Assembly (NCBI RefSeq): GCF_037392515.1
Contig: NC_090288.1
Location: 58,761,673 to 58,825,672 of the forward strand
DNA: 64,000 bases
Source: Haliotis asinina
Lineage: Eukaryota > Mollusca > Gastropoda > Lepetellida > Haliotidae
Direction of reading: 5' to 3'
Position 1 is the first letter of the stretch. Each line of letters begins with the position of its first letter. A program made the translations under genes and the position numbers. This document shows, one piece after another, positions 24,233 through 34,595 of this stretch. The notes beneath the pieces are model-generated. The model searched no databases, was not told the origin of the DNA, and was given only the letters and a program-made list of their open reading frames with translations.

Positions 24233-24630
24233 TGATTGGGAAAGGGATACAGAGGTGTATTTATATGTACAGGTAAAACAATAACAAAGTAACAAGTGGA
24301 ATGAGTTAACGAAAGCTAGTATAAACAAGCACTGATAGGAAGCCGATAGTTAAGATAACAATGATGGAAGCCAATGGTAATGCATTACAGTTGATTGTAT
24401 ATGTTTACATAACACAGATACGGGGTAAGGACGATGTACATGATTGGGGATAAGGATGGAAGCCAATGGTGATACATTATGCATGATAGGATGATGTACA
24501 TAACACACGATAGGGGGTGAGCATGTTTACATGAGGGTTGATGATGTACAAACACAAGTAGGTAAGGATGTACTCGGGTAGATTGGCTATACATGAATTA
24601 CATAGATAGAATGTACACAGGTAGATGAGA

Positions 24631-24972
24631 TTAATTTATCAATAAGTCCCAGGCACTTGGTAGGTACACTCCTTGGTCGCGGTTGATGGCTGGTTTCTGT
24701 CTCCGGATCTCGATGGCCTCTTGCAGTTTCCTTTGGCGCCAGTTGTTGTTGTTGATAGATAGTATCCTAGTGTCCTCCCATCGAATTGAGTGTTCAGGGT
24801 TCTTGAGAATGTGTTCAGAGATGGCCGATTTCTGGTCGAGTTTCCTGACTGAGGTCTGATGTTCCTTCATTCTGGTGTTGATTGGTCTCAGCGTTTCTCC
24901 AATGTATAGGTCGCCACAGTTGCAAGGGATCTGGTAGATGCATCCTCTCGGGTTAGGGTGTTCACAGCTGGG
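24631..24972 (-). pseudogene. GIY-YIG endonuclease domain of a Penelope-like element (fragment)
   Basis: The frame reads CEHPNPRGCIYQIPCNCG, then DLYIGETLRPINTRMKEHQ, then a lysine/histidine-rich region, SAISEHILKNPEHSIRWEDT, and ends ...QGVYLPSAWDLLIN before TAA. The IYQIPC-CGDLYIGET core with R..eH after it is the Penelope type of GIY-YIG nuclease, with its extra Cys pairs. This enzyme nicks target DNA to prime reverse transcription. Only about the last 110 residues are present, and the upstream part is replaced by the inverted arm. Confidence 0.85.
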
Positions 24973-25249
24973 TCCTTTACCGTTGACCTACCTAAAAGCC
25001 AACGGTAAAGGACCATTGGCTTCCATCCTTATCCCCAATCATGTACATCGTCCTTACCCCGTATCTGTGTTATGTAAACATATCCAATCAACTGTAATGC
25101 ATTACCATTGGCTTCCATCATTGTTATCTTAACTATCGGCTTCCTATCAGTGCTTGTTTATACTAGCCTTCGTTAACTCATTCCACTTGTTACTTTGTTA
25201 TTGTTTTACCTGTACATATAAATACACCTCTGTATCCCTTTCCCAATCA

Positions 25250-25282
25250 CCTGATGAAGGATTAAGCATTAACTCCGAAACG
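25250..25282 (+). ncRNA. Hammerhead ribozyme-like core, right arm
   Basis: Inverted copy of the left-arm motif: CCTGATGAAGGATT, loop, AACTCC, GAAACG. Here CUGAUGA is canonical but stem II is weaker than in the left copy. Confidence 0.5.
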
Positions 25283-25754
25283 TTGTGTTCTCTCATAAAG
25301 AAGTTGATATCCATAAAAATCTTCATTCTCCCTTGACCAGTCAGGTGTCTACATTGGGAAGCTGAGCGAACCAATCACAACTCACTTTCATTTTTTGAAT
25401 TAGCTAACCAATTGTACTTGGCAACAGAAACCATGCAGAGGTTCTCTGGAAGAGGAATAAGGCGTTCTTGCATATGTTGTTTGAAAGTTTCGGACCTGTC
25501 AATTTGTTTGTATGATTTCCCTAAAATCTTAGACGCACTCCGAGCAAACCTTCGCAGTTGCGACCGCTACCGTTGTTGACACTGGCAAGCTCGGTTATAA
25601 CGGCGGCCTAGCTGATTGGCTACTGTGAGAAGGCGGAGCCAGGAAAGGGAGGTAATAAATTTATCGGGCAGAGCCGTAGATGCGTCCAGGGTGTAGTGGA
25701 GACTTATCGGAACGTATACCCTGGAGATATCGAGGATGGGGTAGAATAGGCCTA

Positions 25755-25985
25755 CAGCAACCCATGTTTGCCATGAAAGGTGACTGTGCTTGTTGTAAGA
25801 GGTGACAAACGGGATCGGGTGGTCAGGCTCGCTGATTTGGTTGGAACATGTCATTGGTTCCCAGATGTGCACATCGATGCTCATGTAGTTGGATTGTCTG
25901 GTCCAGACTTGATTATTTACAGACCACCGCCATATAGCTGGAATATTGCTGAGTGCAGCGTAAAACTAAACTCACTCACTCACTC
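25755..25985 (+). mobile_element. Abalone-type dispersed repeat, family B
   Basis: Runs CAACCCATGTTTGCCATGAA, GCTTGTTGTAAGAGGTGAC, GGGATCGGGTGGTCAGGCTC, GGTTCCCAGATGTGCACATC, GATTGTCTGGTCCAGACTTG, CCATATAGCTGGAATATTGC and a CACTCACTCACT tail. The same modules occur at 26690, 34435, 47040 (reverse), 47900 (reverse), 50704 (reverse), 56895 and 58270. A short non-coding SINE-like element. Confidence 0.85.
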
Positions 25986-26689
25986 ATTCACGAGTGAAAC
26001 GTTATTAAGATCCAGTTGTAGATTGAATGATTACACCAGACATAAGAAATATCAAATGTGAACCACTAGCTGTTACACATCCTAGACACTCTCAGAGACA
26101 GACGCGAACTCTGTTTAGTATTTTGCATATATCCCAGTTTAATTACAACTTGTAATAGAGTCTTAACTGAAGAATAAGTGACTGAACACAAATACACAAG
26201 TGTGGGTTTTATGTGATAAATTATGGATGATAAGAAGGCTGTAATGAGTTTTATATGCATTTTGCCTCTTTCGAGTGAATTAGTTAAACCTCATTGCTAC
26301 AAAAATGCTATGCACAAGTAATTGCTGCATGTTGAAGTACTTAACTCAATGACTACACACATGTATTTACACATTTATACATAGAGAATCTCACCCAGGT
26401 GTTTACTGATATCAAATATATCAGTATCAAATATATCTCCTAAGAGATATAGTCTGATCTCACACAAGCGATATCGCCTTTGGAAGACAGTTTTGGATGA
26501 TTTAAGTATTTGAAGGTATAATCCGATCAAATATGAAAATTCAACGGTATGCACTTTGTCTTCAGTGAGGTATTCCCTTGCTGGTCTAAAACCATTTTTT
26601 GGGTGGCTGACTCGAATGGGCATCCCGTGATCACTCAGACTTATGTCTTTGCCTATGTGCATTACATTACAGCTTACTGGTATACTGAG

Positions 26690-26905
26690 CTTGTGTACGG
26701 ATGAAGATGGGGATTAGAACTGGTTTCAGCAGCTATGCTTGTTGTTAGAGGCAATAGTGAGATTGGGTAATCAGGCTTGAGGCTTGTGACACAATTACAT
26801 AGATCAGTGCTCATGTTGTTGATCAGTGGGTTGTGTGGTCAAAACTCAATTACTTATAGAGTGGCACCAGTTAGCCTGAAGTTTGCTGAGTGCAGTGTAA
26901 GATTT
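26690..26905 (+). mobile_element. Abalone-type dispersed repeat, family B, old copy
   Basis: Diverged copy: ACTGGTTTCAGCAGCTATGC, TTGTTAGAGGCAATAGTGAG, ATTGGGTAATCAGGCTTGAG, GATCAGTGCTCATGTTGTTG, GTGTGGTCAAAACTCAATTA and GTTTGCTGAGTGCAGTGTAA. It is older than the neighbouring copy, judged by mismatches. Confidence 0.6.
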
Positions 26906-27209
26906 ACCTCAAGACAAGTTATGCAGTGGCATAATTCACTAAAATTCAGTTTGCTGGAATAAGGTCATTTGGATTTTTCTTTTACTGAATGTGATTCATT
27001 TTGGCCTAGAATATTCCATTTCGAGAAAGTATATGAAAATGTGTACAAACAATGCCTAATGAATAATTGTCAATGCCGAGCATCGTATTCACTTGAAATT
27101 GAATGTATACGTAAGTAATGTTGTTTTTTTTTCATTTTATTTTCAGATGTGTAGGAGCACAGTGATATCTATGTATCATATTTAGTTGCGTTGCTTTACA
27201 TGTGTATAG

Positions 27210-30200
27210 ATGACGATCATGAATAATAACAGCTTCAACGTCCCGGGAATTCCACCCGACCTGCGGCGTGAAGAAACTGTTATGCAAATAGCAGATTCTC
27301 TGGACTATTTAGACAAGGTAGCAAATGACATCTTTAGCAGGATTAACAGTCGTGTAGCAGACAACAAAGCAAGATTGCTAAAGGTAAATGACCGAGTGAA
27401 CTTGGCACATGCCAGAGTTGAGAAACTGAAAGGCAGCAATAAGGCCACTAAGGTGTTTGCATGTGCTAAGTACCCAGCAGGGGACCGAATTGAGGACTAT
27501 AAATCAGTATTTGAAGGCACGCCTGGTCTGAAGGATCCCAAACGCAGCCACTACAGATTACAAGGAAAACATCAAGTTGTGGATGATCGGGTTATCCGAG
27601 AGAAGCTACAGTACTACAATGTTCACTTGGACTTGAAGCGGAAAAAGAAAAGTGGAGAAGATAAGGAAGAAGGACTTGGTGGATTGCCAAGAGTCCTGCC
27701 CTCCATCAGTTCTCTTCTTCTCTTTAATACCTCAGAAAATCCGTAAGTTGTTGTGATCTTCCAGCATTTGTTTGCACAAGAGATGGAGGAATGGAAATTG
27801 TTGATTATTAGGTCATTTGATCTTGGTGAGATTTTTCATGTGAATTTCCTTATGTTCAGTTGTGAAAATCAGTATCTAGTATATATCTCATTTAAAACAA
27901 GCATACAGGATATATTAAGAAATATGTCTTAGGAAAACAAATTGTATTCACATTCTGAAAAATTCTCAAAGTAAAATTTACACTTCCTGATGATAATCAT
28001 TCTCTTCCCACCGAGGTTATTTTTGTTATATCTTCCTGCGTAACCTGTGTTATACTACAGCCTTTTTAGGGTGCGAGTGTTCTGTATCCATGATTGCCTG
28101 CTATCAGATTTAGTTGTGCAATCAGCAACATTTTTCCAAAAGTGATCATTTGAAAAGTCTCAGTAATTTCCATATGCTTTGGGAAAACTAGAACCTTCTT
28201 TTCAGTTAAACAAGAAATATCTATCCTTTGCACGTTGATCATGGCAATCACCATATGGGTTGCCAGGTAACAAGTGATCAGATTGGAAAGAAAAAAGGGG
28301 GATAATTTGTGTTGTGATTTTGGCTGCTGGGGGATTTTACGAGAAGCAAGAAATATGGACGTATCGGAACAGAGGTTACATAGACAGATATAACTAGAGT
28401 AACCTCAGGGAAGAGAATGGATGACAGTAGATATGGGTTAGTCACAGATTAAGCATCATGGATGTCAGAAAACATAGTAGCACTAGCATATGTTCATCAG
28501 AGCAGTGAAGGTCCAAAATGGCACAAATGAAATATTTTGGGTGTGTCCTGGTAGCATGACTAAAATGCTAAAATAATACACATGATTCTGTGATTCTTTG
28601 TCAGTTTTAGAGTATAGCTTTCTGGAAGTCAGTCCTACATATGACACAACACTCATTTCTGACAATTTGCTGTTTAACAGACGATGTTTGATAAATGAAA
28701 CTTGACTGTATTTCTAACCCTGTACTTCAATTATCGATTGTACACATCCTGATTTTTCTTAGTTTTTTGTGTCTCAATTTACTGTAAGTGCCTTTCATTG
28801 GCTACATCTCCGAAACAATACAGTCAGAATCAGTCAAATTTGTTTTTTATTGTTGTCACATATGTAAGCTCCTCCAAAAAGATATGAGGTTTTAAGATCT
28901 GTATGAGTTGTCTCAATGTGGTCCTTTAACTTTAGAAAAGGACCCTATGTAATTAGGGACCTTGTCCCATCTTGTTCAGACTCTTGGCAGAATACTTCAT
29001 GCTAGTTCTTTAACAAAGCAAAATCATTCAATATGTGATCCTGCTTTTGAAGGTACAAGAAATATGTGATGCTAGACCCTCTTGGTGTGGTGACCAAAAC
29101 ACGGGCAGCCATTGAGGAAGAGGAGGCAGGACTAGCAGAAGCTCCCAGTACTATCGTACAGCGTGAGGAGCTGCAGAGACAGGCTGCTGAAAACTTCTTC
29201 TATATCCCAGATATCGGCACTGTCCCAGAAATAGCTGTACCAGATTTCCTACCAAATCTCCTGGGTATGGTTCCACTGATTACGATGTATTGTTGTTGCT
29301 TGACTTGACACAAAATGTTCCCTACAAAGATGAATTACCCTTCATTTAGGGCTTCCCTTTGCTCAATGGACTAATTTGATATCAAACAGTCATTGACCAT
29401 GATTAATTTGATATAGAACGATCATTGACCATGATTGCTTCGAATTATGCCTTAGGGCTTTCAATTTATTAGTGATCTCTTGCATCATAAGGACGAAGAT
29501 AGTGACAGATTTATGAGAGATTACTCATTCATGCAGTTAAAAATGAAATGAAATAACGTGTACTTGTATGGTACAGTGTAAACTTATGCATCACTGCCTT
29601 TAGACTAGTGATACACTTTTATAAGTGCTATGTAAAATCAGATGTATCTCTGTATAGACTGGTATACTTCGATGTACATGTATAAGCTTTGTATTACCAG
29701 ATAACTTGGTCTATCCTTCATGACCTAAATCTCCCCCTTGCTCTACCTGCATATGTTACTTATAATGTATGGACCATGTTGTACATAAGGCTGATGGCTC
29801 ACAGCGCTGTAACAAAATAAAGAACATAACATGTTTTATGTTTTAGGTGTTGCTGATGATCTCTCATTCAGTGCTGACCAGGGTCCATCAATTGCTCCGT
29901 CTGTTCTGGGCTCAAACATTCCTGAACTGCCCTCTGTGGACCTACCTGAGGCCGTACCACCTGGACCAGCTGCCCTGGGGAATGAAGCCCCGCCTCCACC
30001 CCCTGCACCACCAGGGCCACCCCCCCCAGGACCACCACCGCCAGGACCTCCGCCATCAGCACCACCTCCGCCACCCCCACCACCCCCACCAAGTGATGGT
30101 GGTGGTGCTCCTCCTCCTCCCCCACCACCCCCACCTCCACCCCCTCCAAGCTCTGACCTTAGTTCTGCTCCACCTGAAGTGGCTGCCCCTTCTGATGGAC

Positions 30201-30556
30201 GAGCAAGTCTGCTGGATTCCATACGCAAAGCTGGAGGTGCAGGGAAGGCTAAACTAAAGAATGTAAAAGACAAAAAAAAGGAGTCCAAGAAGAAGAAACA
30301 AGAGGAGAAGTCGACAGGAGGCGGCGGGGGAGGAGGAGGAGGTGGTGACCTCATGTCAGACCTGTTTGCCAAACTGACCATGCGACGTAAAGGCATCTCA
30401 GGAACAGGAAAGGCAGCTGGAGGTGGTGGGGGAGAGAAGGCGGAGTCTTCTTCTAATGGAGGAGGGGGAGGAGTGATGGACAAGATCTCCTCAATGATTC
30501 CTCCCCCACCCAAACCTGGAGACGGTGCAGCAGAAGCTGAAGATGACTGGGAGTAG
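27210..30556 (+). CDS. WASHC1: WASH complex subunit 1
   Basis: Nucleation-promoting factor that activates Arp2/3 on endosomes and drives branched actin for retromer sorting. Three coding exons, 27210-27742, 29053-29264 and 29847-30556, join in phase to 484 residues (human about 465). The N-terminal WAHD domain (residues about 13-200) shows PPDLRREETVMQIADSL, DYLDKVANDIFSRIN, KLKGSNKATKVFACAKYPA and LPSISSLLLFNTSENPYKKYV. A middle part reads VPEIAVPDFLPNLLGVADDL. A long polyproline region follows (residues about 295-350), then WH2 (RASLLDSIRKAGG, about 367-390), the connector GDLMSDLFAKLTMRRKG (about 415-430) and the acidic end AEDDWE. ATG 27210 is the first in frame (MTIMNNN); the second Met at 27219 is possible. 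An acceptor-like TATAG lies just before it, so 5' UTR exons are likely upstream. Confidence 0.96.
27998..28420. mobile_element. hAT-like MITE, copy 1
   Basis: Lies in WASHC1 intron 1. The ends are inverted: CATTCTCTTCCCACCGAGGT at left and AACCTCAGGGAAGAGAATGG at right. Flanks ATGATAAT and ATGACAGT could be a worn 8-bp duplication. It shares arms and short internal motifs (CATATTTCTCG / CGAGAAGCAAGAAATATGG, TGCAATCAG) with the copy at 51163. No coding capacity. Confidence 0.65.
29266..29846. other. WASHC1 intron 2; nothing recognised
   Basis: AT-rich intron with GT donor (G|GTATGG) and a TTTTAG acceptor. No repeat or frame stands out. Confidence 0.6.
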
Positions 30557-32160
30557 GCCGTCTTCATTGTCAGTCACTCTTACTGAGTCATACTGTAATG
30601 CAATCTGTTTATTATATACAAACAGTAATTCTTATCCCGACTTAATCTTCAGAATACCATTATATGAGTCTAATCAAAGAAAGTTTTAGTGGTAAAGTGT
30701 AAAATTTGTCCTGACTGATTAGAAAGAATCTGTGAAGGTTAAGTTCAATAATTTTTTGACAAATGTATTATTTTACTATCATGCAAAAAAATAACATAAC
30801 TATCTAGATTAAGGATGAGCATTTCAGATTATGTTGACAATCAAGCCTACAATGTTGTTATTTCAGTGCCGCCCAAATGAAACTGATATGTAAATTTCAT
30901 TTAGAAATGTCGTAACAATGGTTCACCTGAGACTAATGTGCAGTCTGTCAAAATGATGTACTTTTGTAATCTGTGTAATGAATACTCAATGCTCAAACAC
31001 TGAAAGTGAAAAGTGTTAATTGTTAATTGTTACAGACTATGAAATTTTATCTTTTATGTCAGATTGTTAGTTTGATGTTGTAAACATGAGGTTGCTATGT
31101 AATAGTATGACTTCATCACTGTATGTAAGAGCTTTAAAATATTTCAGAATTGTTATGACCTAAACTAGTCGTATTTTTCTGTGAAAATTATCAAATATAC
31201 CCATCAAAAGTTTACACTCACTACAGTAAATGTCGCCACTTAATTCAGTCAGCTTTTCTAGATTTTGCAAAATATTCCATACTGTTTAAAAGTATTGTTT
31301 ACACATGAACCAATATGTTGTAAAACAAATTGGTAACGTTCTAACGTTTTATTGTCATGAGTTTAGTAAGTGATGAAACTCTGTGAAAATTGGAGAATTC
31401 TATACAAACACTCTACACCAACACACAGCCATTCACATGCAAGATATCTGCACATACTTTTCATCAAAGTCATGCATGATCCTTGTGCAATTCATTCATC
31501 TTCAGTGTAACCATATATACATGACATATAGTGAGTGGTTTAAATGTGTGTAACCTTTTGATGGGTAGTATGTATTGTTACTTTATGCAAAACTGAACTT
31601 ACAAATTTTCCCTCTTTGAGATTTGTTTGAATTGTTTAGCCTGTACAAAGGGATGTATAGAGAATTCCACTTCATTGTCATCTGGCATGGCACATGTTAA
31701 CACAAGGTGATAAAACACATAACACACACTGAGGTTTGTGGAGGAGTTTTAAACTCTCTCGATGAAGGTTGATATATTGGATGTCAAAAGACACAGTGGT
31801 GAAATTCTATTGGCATTCCAAGTAGTTCCAACTTTCTCATATCTTAAGTGGTAGAGACTTGAGTAAAGTCATTGACACTATAGTAATTGATAACGTCACA
31901 AATGTATGAAAAGCAATATCTCGTAATCTTGCAGTAAGTAATGCTATATCAAATCCAAGCCATGTAGGACAGCTGAAGTTTTTCAATGAGCCAACTGGCT
32001 TAAAAGATCATTACTACAAATTGTTTCTTTATACATTTTAAGATAACATCTTTGTGCTGCTACACAAAGTTAAGCAACAACTTAGATACATCTTTATTGA
32101 GATGAAAACATGTTGCAATTTGTATATTATTGAAAGACAGTCTATTATGAGTTGCCCATT
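30557..32160 (+). other. Probable 3' UTR and flank of WASHC1
   Basis: AT-rich sequence without repeats or convincing frames. The first clear AATAAA in the flank is at about 32404, so the 3' UTR may be as long as 1.85 kb, or an unseen variant signal is used nearer. Confidence 0.4.
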
Positions 32161-32166
32161 TCACTA

Positions 32167-32172
32167 TGATGG

Positions 32173-32219
<47 letters not shown>
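32167..32219. repeat. (GAT)n microsatellite
   Basis: About 17 GAT units, translating as a poly-Asp run in one frame; not a gene. Confidence 0.97.
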
Positions 32220-32221
<2 letters not shown>

Positions 32222-33054
32222 ACTGTTGATGCATGTCAATTGTCAGTGGAAGCATGACAGTTGTCGATGACCTAGTGGTAATATACATGTATTATTGATA
32301 AGATATTCACTGTTGCCAGTGACCTGATGGTAATATATTATTGATAAGCTAAAATATTCACTGTTACCATTGATGCTGTGCTATGACTTGTATTGTTGGG
32401 CATAATAAATGAAAACATACTATCTACCATCACTTCATGTGTTGTCCACCTGCTATGTTATGCTGACAAGCATGATATAAATTCAGTACTGTTAAAAATA
32501 CCAAAATAAGATCCAAAGTCTGTTATTGCTTGTTGGAGACTGGTGGACATGAGACACTCTTTTAGGTACGTCTGCTACACGGTACTCATGTAATCAAATG
32601 TGCCCATTCCCTGTTAGGGAGTTGGTTTCATGGTAAGCTTGTCACCATTTTGTTTCAGGGAGGTAGGGGGTTATTATTGATAATCAATTTTGTACATACC
32701 AGGACATTTATAAGAACAAGGCTTAAAAATTGTGGGAAGTGTGTGTGTTTTTTTGTACATTATATGCGTGTCATTCACATTAAAATAAGAATCCATAATC
32801 ATCATCATCACACCCTAAGCCATAAGTTACGAACAGTCCCTCATTTAGAAGACAGTGCCATACAGCGAGAGTATTTCTGAGTGTACCTCACCACATTATC
32901 TTAATGTTGATTTTATACAGTAATGTATAGCTTCACACACATGCATACCTACCCTTGTGCTGCACGATGGAACATGGAAGTAAGACTGGGGCAGCAGGAC
33001 CTTTAGTCCACAACATTTAGCCAGAGCAGGTGTTTCAGTAGGGCCATTTATGGA
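32220..33054. other. Intergenic; nothing firm
   Basis: Contains a local repeat (ACCTAGTGGTAATATA and ACCTGATGGTAATATA with TATTATTGATAAG, 32270-32350) and AATAAA at about 32404. No gene seen. Confidence 0.4.
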
Positions 33055-33150
33055 GGTCATCTGCTTTGTTTGTCCTTCTCAAAGGGTATGAACATACTCC
33101 GAAACACTGTGTTCCTCATAATATAGAAGTTGACATCCATATATTTTCCC
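33055..33150 (+). mobile_element. Relic of a Penelope-like terminal repeat
   Basis: Shares with the element at 24118 the motif ACATACTCCGAAACACTGTG followed by TTCCTCATAATATAGAAGTT and GACATCCATA. The CTGATGA side of the hammerhead is no longer readable. Confidence 0.5.
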
Positions 33151-33504
33151 TGTTATGTGAACCATGTTTAAATGTCAAGGAACAGATTTTTGTACATTTG
33201 TATCCTGTCCTCACTGTCAACACTGAACACAAGGGGTGAGAGAGTGAGTGAGTGAGATGAGTTTTCAGCTGTTCTTTCAGTTTTTGGCAAAAAGATCATG
33301 CAGGTTCGTTGCCATGGTAGACACTTGCTTGTCGTTCCATTTATGAATTCTTTCCTGGGTAAAATAATGGGAGCCCATTTATGGTACACTCTAACATATG
33401 CAGATGGAGGATATTGAAATGTGTGTGCACAATACTTGTTTGACTTGGCCAAAGACATAATGTATGGCGTCAGAAAAGTCAGGGATTCACATCCACTGAA
33501 GCAC

Positions 33505-33755
33505 TCCTCTAGATCCATGCGCAGGGGCTTGTATTGCTGAAAATAAAACATCCTACATACATGGCAATCCATATACATATAAAGAAGGTCCTTCTTTATA
33601 AGATCCTGGGTCCAACAAGCCTACACTGATATCCATATACATATAAAGAACGGTCCTTTATATGTATATGGATATCAGTGTAGATTTGTTGGACCCAGGA
33701 TGTTTTATTTTCAGCAATACAAGCGCCTGTGGATCCATGAGTGGACATCTTGTCA
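33505..33755. repeat. Long hairpin (inverted repeat)
   Basis: The right arm (33655-33752: TATATGGATATCAGTGTAGA, GTTGGACCCAGGATG, TTTTATTTTCAGCAATACAA) is the inverse of two left blocks, 33507-33562 and 33606-33653. An extra 45-bp piece splits the left arm, and this piece itself repeats CCATATACATATAAAGAA. The loop is only a few bases, so the DNA could extrude as a cruciform. It overlaps a 136-codon minus-strand frame that I do not regard as a gene. Confidence 0.8.
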
Positions 33756-34158
33756 TTGTTTGAACACTTTTGATCGTGAAACTCAGATGTTGTTTAGTGT
33801 GGAGAGTTAGCGCTTCAAGAAGCTGTTCTCTCCACAGCCCTTAACACTCACTGCTGCACTGTGTAGCGTGTGGTTCGGGATAACTAGCATCTACTTGTGG
33901 AAATTAGACACAGATCCAGTATGACCTGTTCAGTTGTGCTTGACAGTTGATTTGTACAAACATGGTGATAACGTTTTACATGTTGTTTTGGTAAGTGTAG
34001 GTGTGGCATTTTAGGGAGATTGACACCATGTACTGTTTGTGGAAGTACACTGACTCCTGAACATTTGTTGGCACTACCGACTGTACTGACAAGCTGTTAA
34101 TCTGCATACATGCCTTGTAGCATGATTAGCATATGTCTTGCTCTGGACAATCACAATC
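33756..34158. other. Intergenic; nothing recognised
   Basis: No repeat or frame of note. Confidence 0.4.
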
Positions 34159-34311
34159 ATGAAGTCACTGGACAGAGCAAGACTCCTGCATGACAGCTGT
34201 TCAAATTTACTTGAATATGTTGTGAATCAGTGCTTGAAGATGAATCAGCAGATTAATAACTTGTTCCAGAAATACGGACAAGTGGTGAGAGAAAAACACT
34301 ACATTCTGTAG
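34159..34311 (+). CDS. Possible 50-residue open frame, unrecognised
   Basis: Reads MKSLDRARLLHDSCSNLLEY, then VVNQCLKMNQQINNLFQKYG and ends VVREKHYIL before TAG. The composition is protein-like, with an amphipathic heptad-like pattern suggesting a short helix or coiled coil. I know no family for it. It could be a small gene, a stray exon of an uncharted gene, or chance. There is no clear Kozak context or splice pairing. Confidence 0.2.
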   Translation: MKSLDRARLLHDSCSNLLEYVVNQCLKMNQQINNLFQKYGQVVREKHYIL

Positions 34312-34434
34312 AACGTTTTTTGTAATTCATTTTGTGAATGTAAATTGTGAGATAAAGTACATTTTCCACAATGAATTACATACTTGTCATGCTTTTCCAC
34401 ATGACCTGAGAAGTTCTGGGCCTGAATGGGTCTT

Positions 34435-34595
34435 TGGGAAACCATGCATAAATGGTGACTAGTGGGGTCAGATGGGCAGGCTCACCGAGATCTATGCCCA
34501 TGACATTGATCACTGGATTGTCTGGTCCAGGCTCAGTTATTTAGAGTTCACTAACCTATAGCTGTAATATTGCTTGATGTGGCATTAACCAACAA
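34435..34595 (+). mobile_element. Abalone-type dispersed repeat, family B, partial
   Basis: Shows GGGGTCAGATGGGCAGGCTC, GATCTATGCCCATGACATTG, ATCACTGGATTGTCTGGTCC and CTATAGCTGTAATATTGCTT. Diverged and short at both ends. Confidence 0.65.

Larger units (their letters stand above)
24118..25327 (-). mobile_element. Penelope-like retroelement (truncated, with inverted terminal copies)
   Basis: The 1,210-bp insertion is flanked by a 12-bp target duplication CTCCCTTGACCA (24106-24117 and 25328-25339). About 310 bp at the left (24153-24470) recur inverted at the right (25003-25325); this is the partial inverted pLTR arrangement seen in many Penelope-like elements. Between them, on the minus strand, is the C-terminal GIY-YIG endonuclease part. 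The reverse transcriptase is missing, so it is a 5'-truncated copy. Both arms carry a hammerhead-like motif. Confidence 0.85.
24012..25745. mobile_element. Foldback MITE, interrupted by a Penelope-like element
   Basis: The left arm (about 24025-24117) has CAGGGTATACGTTCCGATAA, then CTATACCCTGGATGCATCTA and CGGCTCTGCCAGATAAATTT. The rest (25328-25745) has the same internal sequence as the copies at 38372 and 55843. It ends with the arm in reverse (GCCGTAGATGCGTCCAGGGT ... GGAACGTATACCCTGGAGAT). The two halves are separated by the Penelope insertion. Without it the MITE would be about 510 bp. No coding frame. Confidence 0.85.

Noticed and set aside
24134-25336. Two near-identical 60-64 codon frames (MFILAFVNSFHLLLCYCF...)
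   Set aside because: They lie in the inverted terminal arms of the Penelope-like element and are non-coding.
29836-30567. 243-codon minus-strand glycine-rich frame
   Set aside because: Antisense of the polyproline exon of WASHC1; glycine codons mirror proline codons.
33168-33578. 136-codon minus-strand frame (MYMDCHVCRMFYFQQYKPL...)
   Set aside because: No family recognised, no splice context, and it starts inside a hairpin repeat; probably chance.
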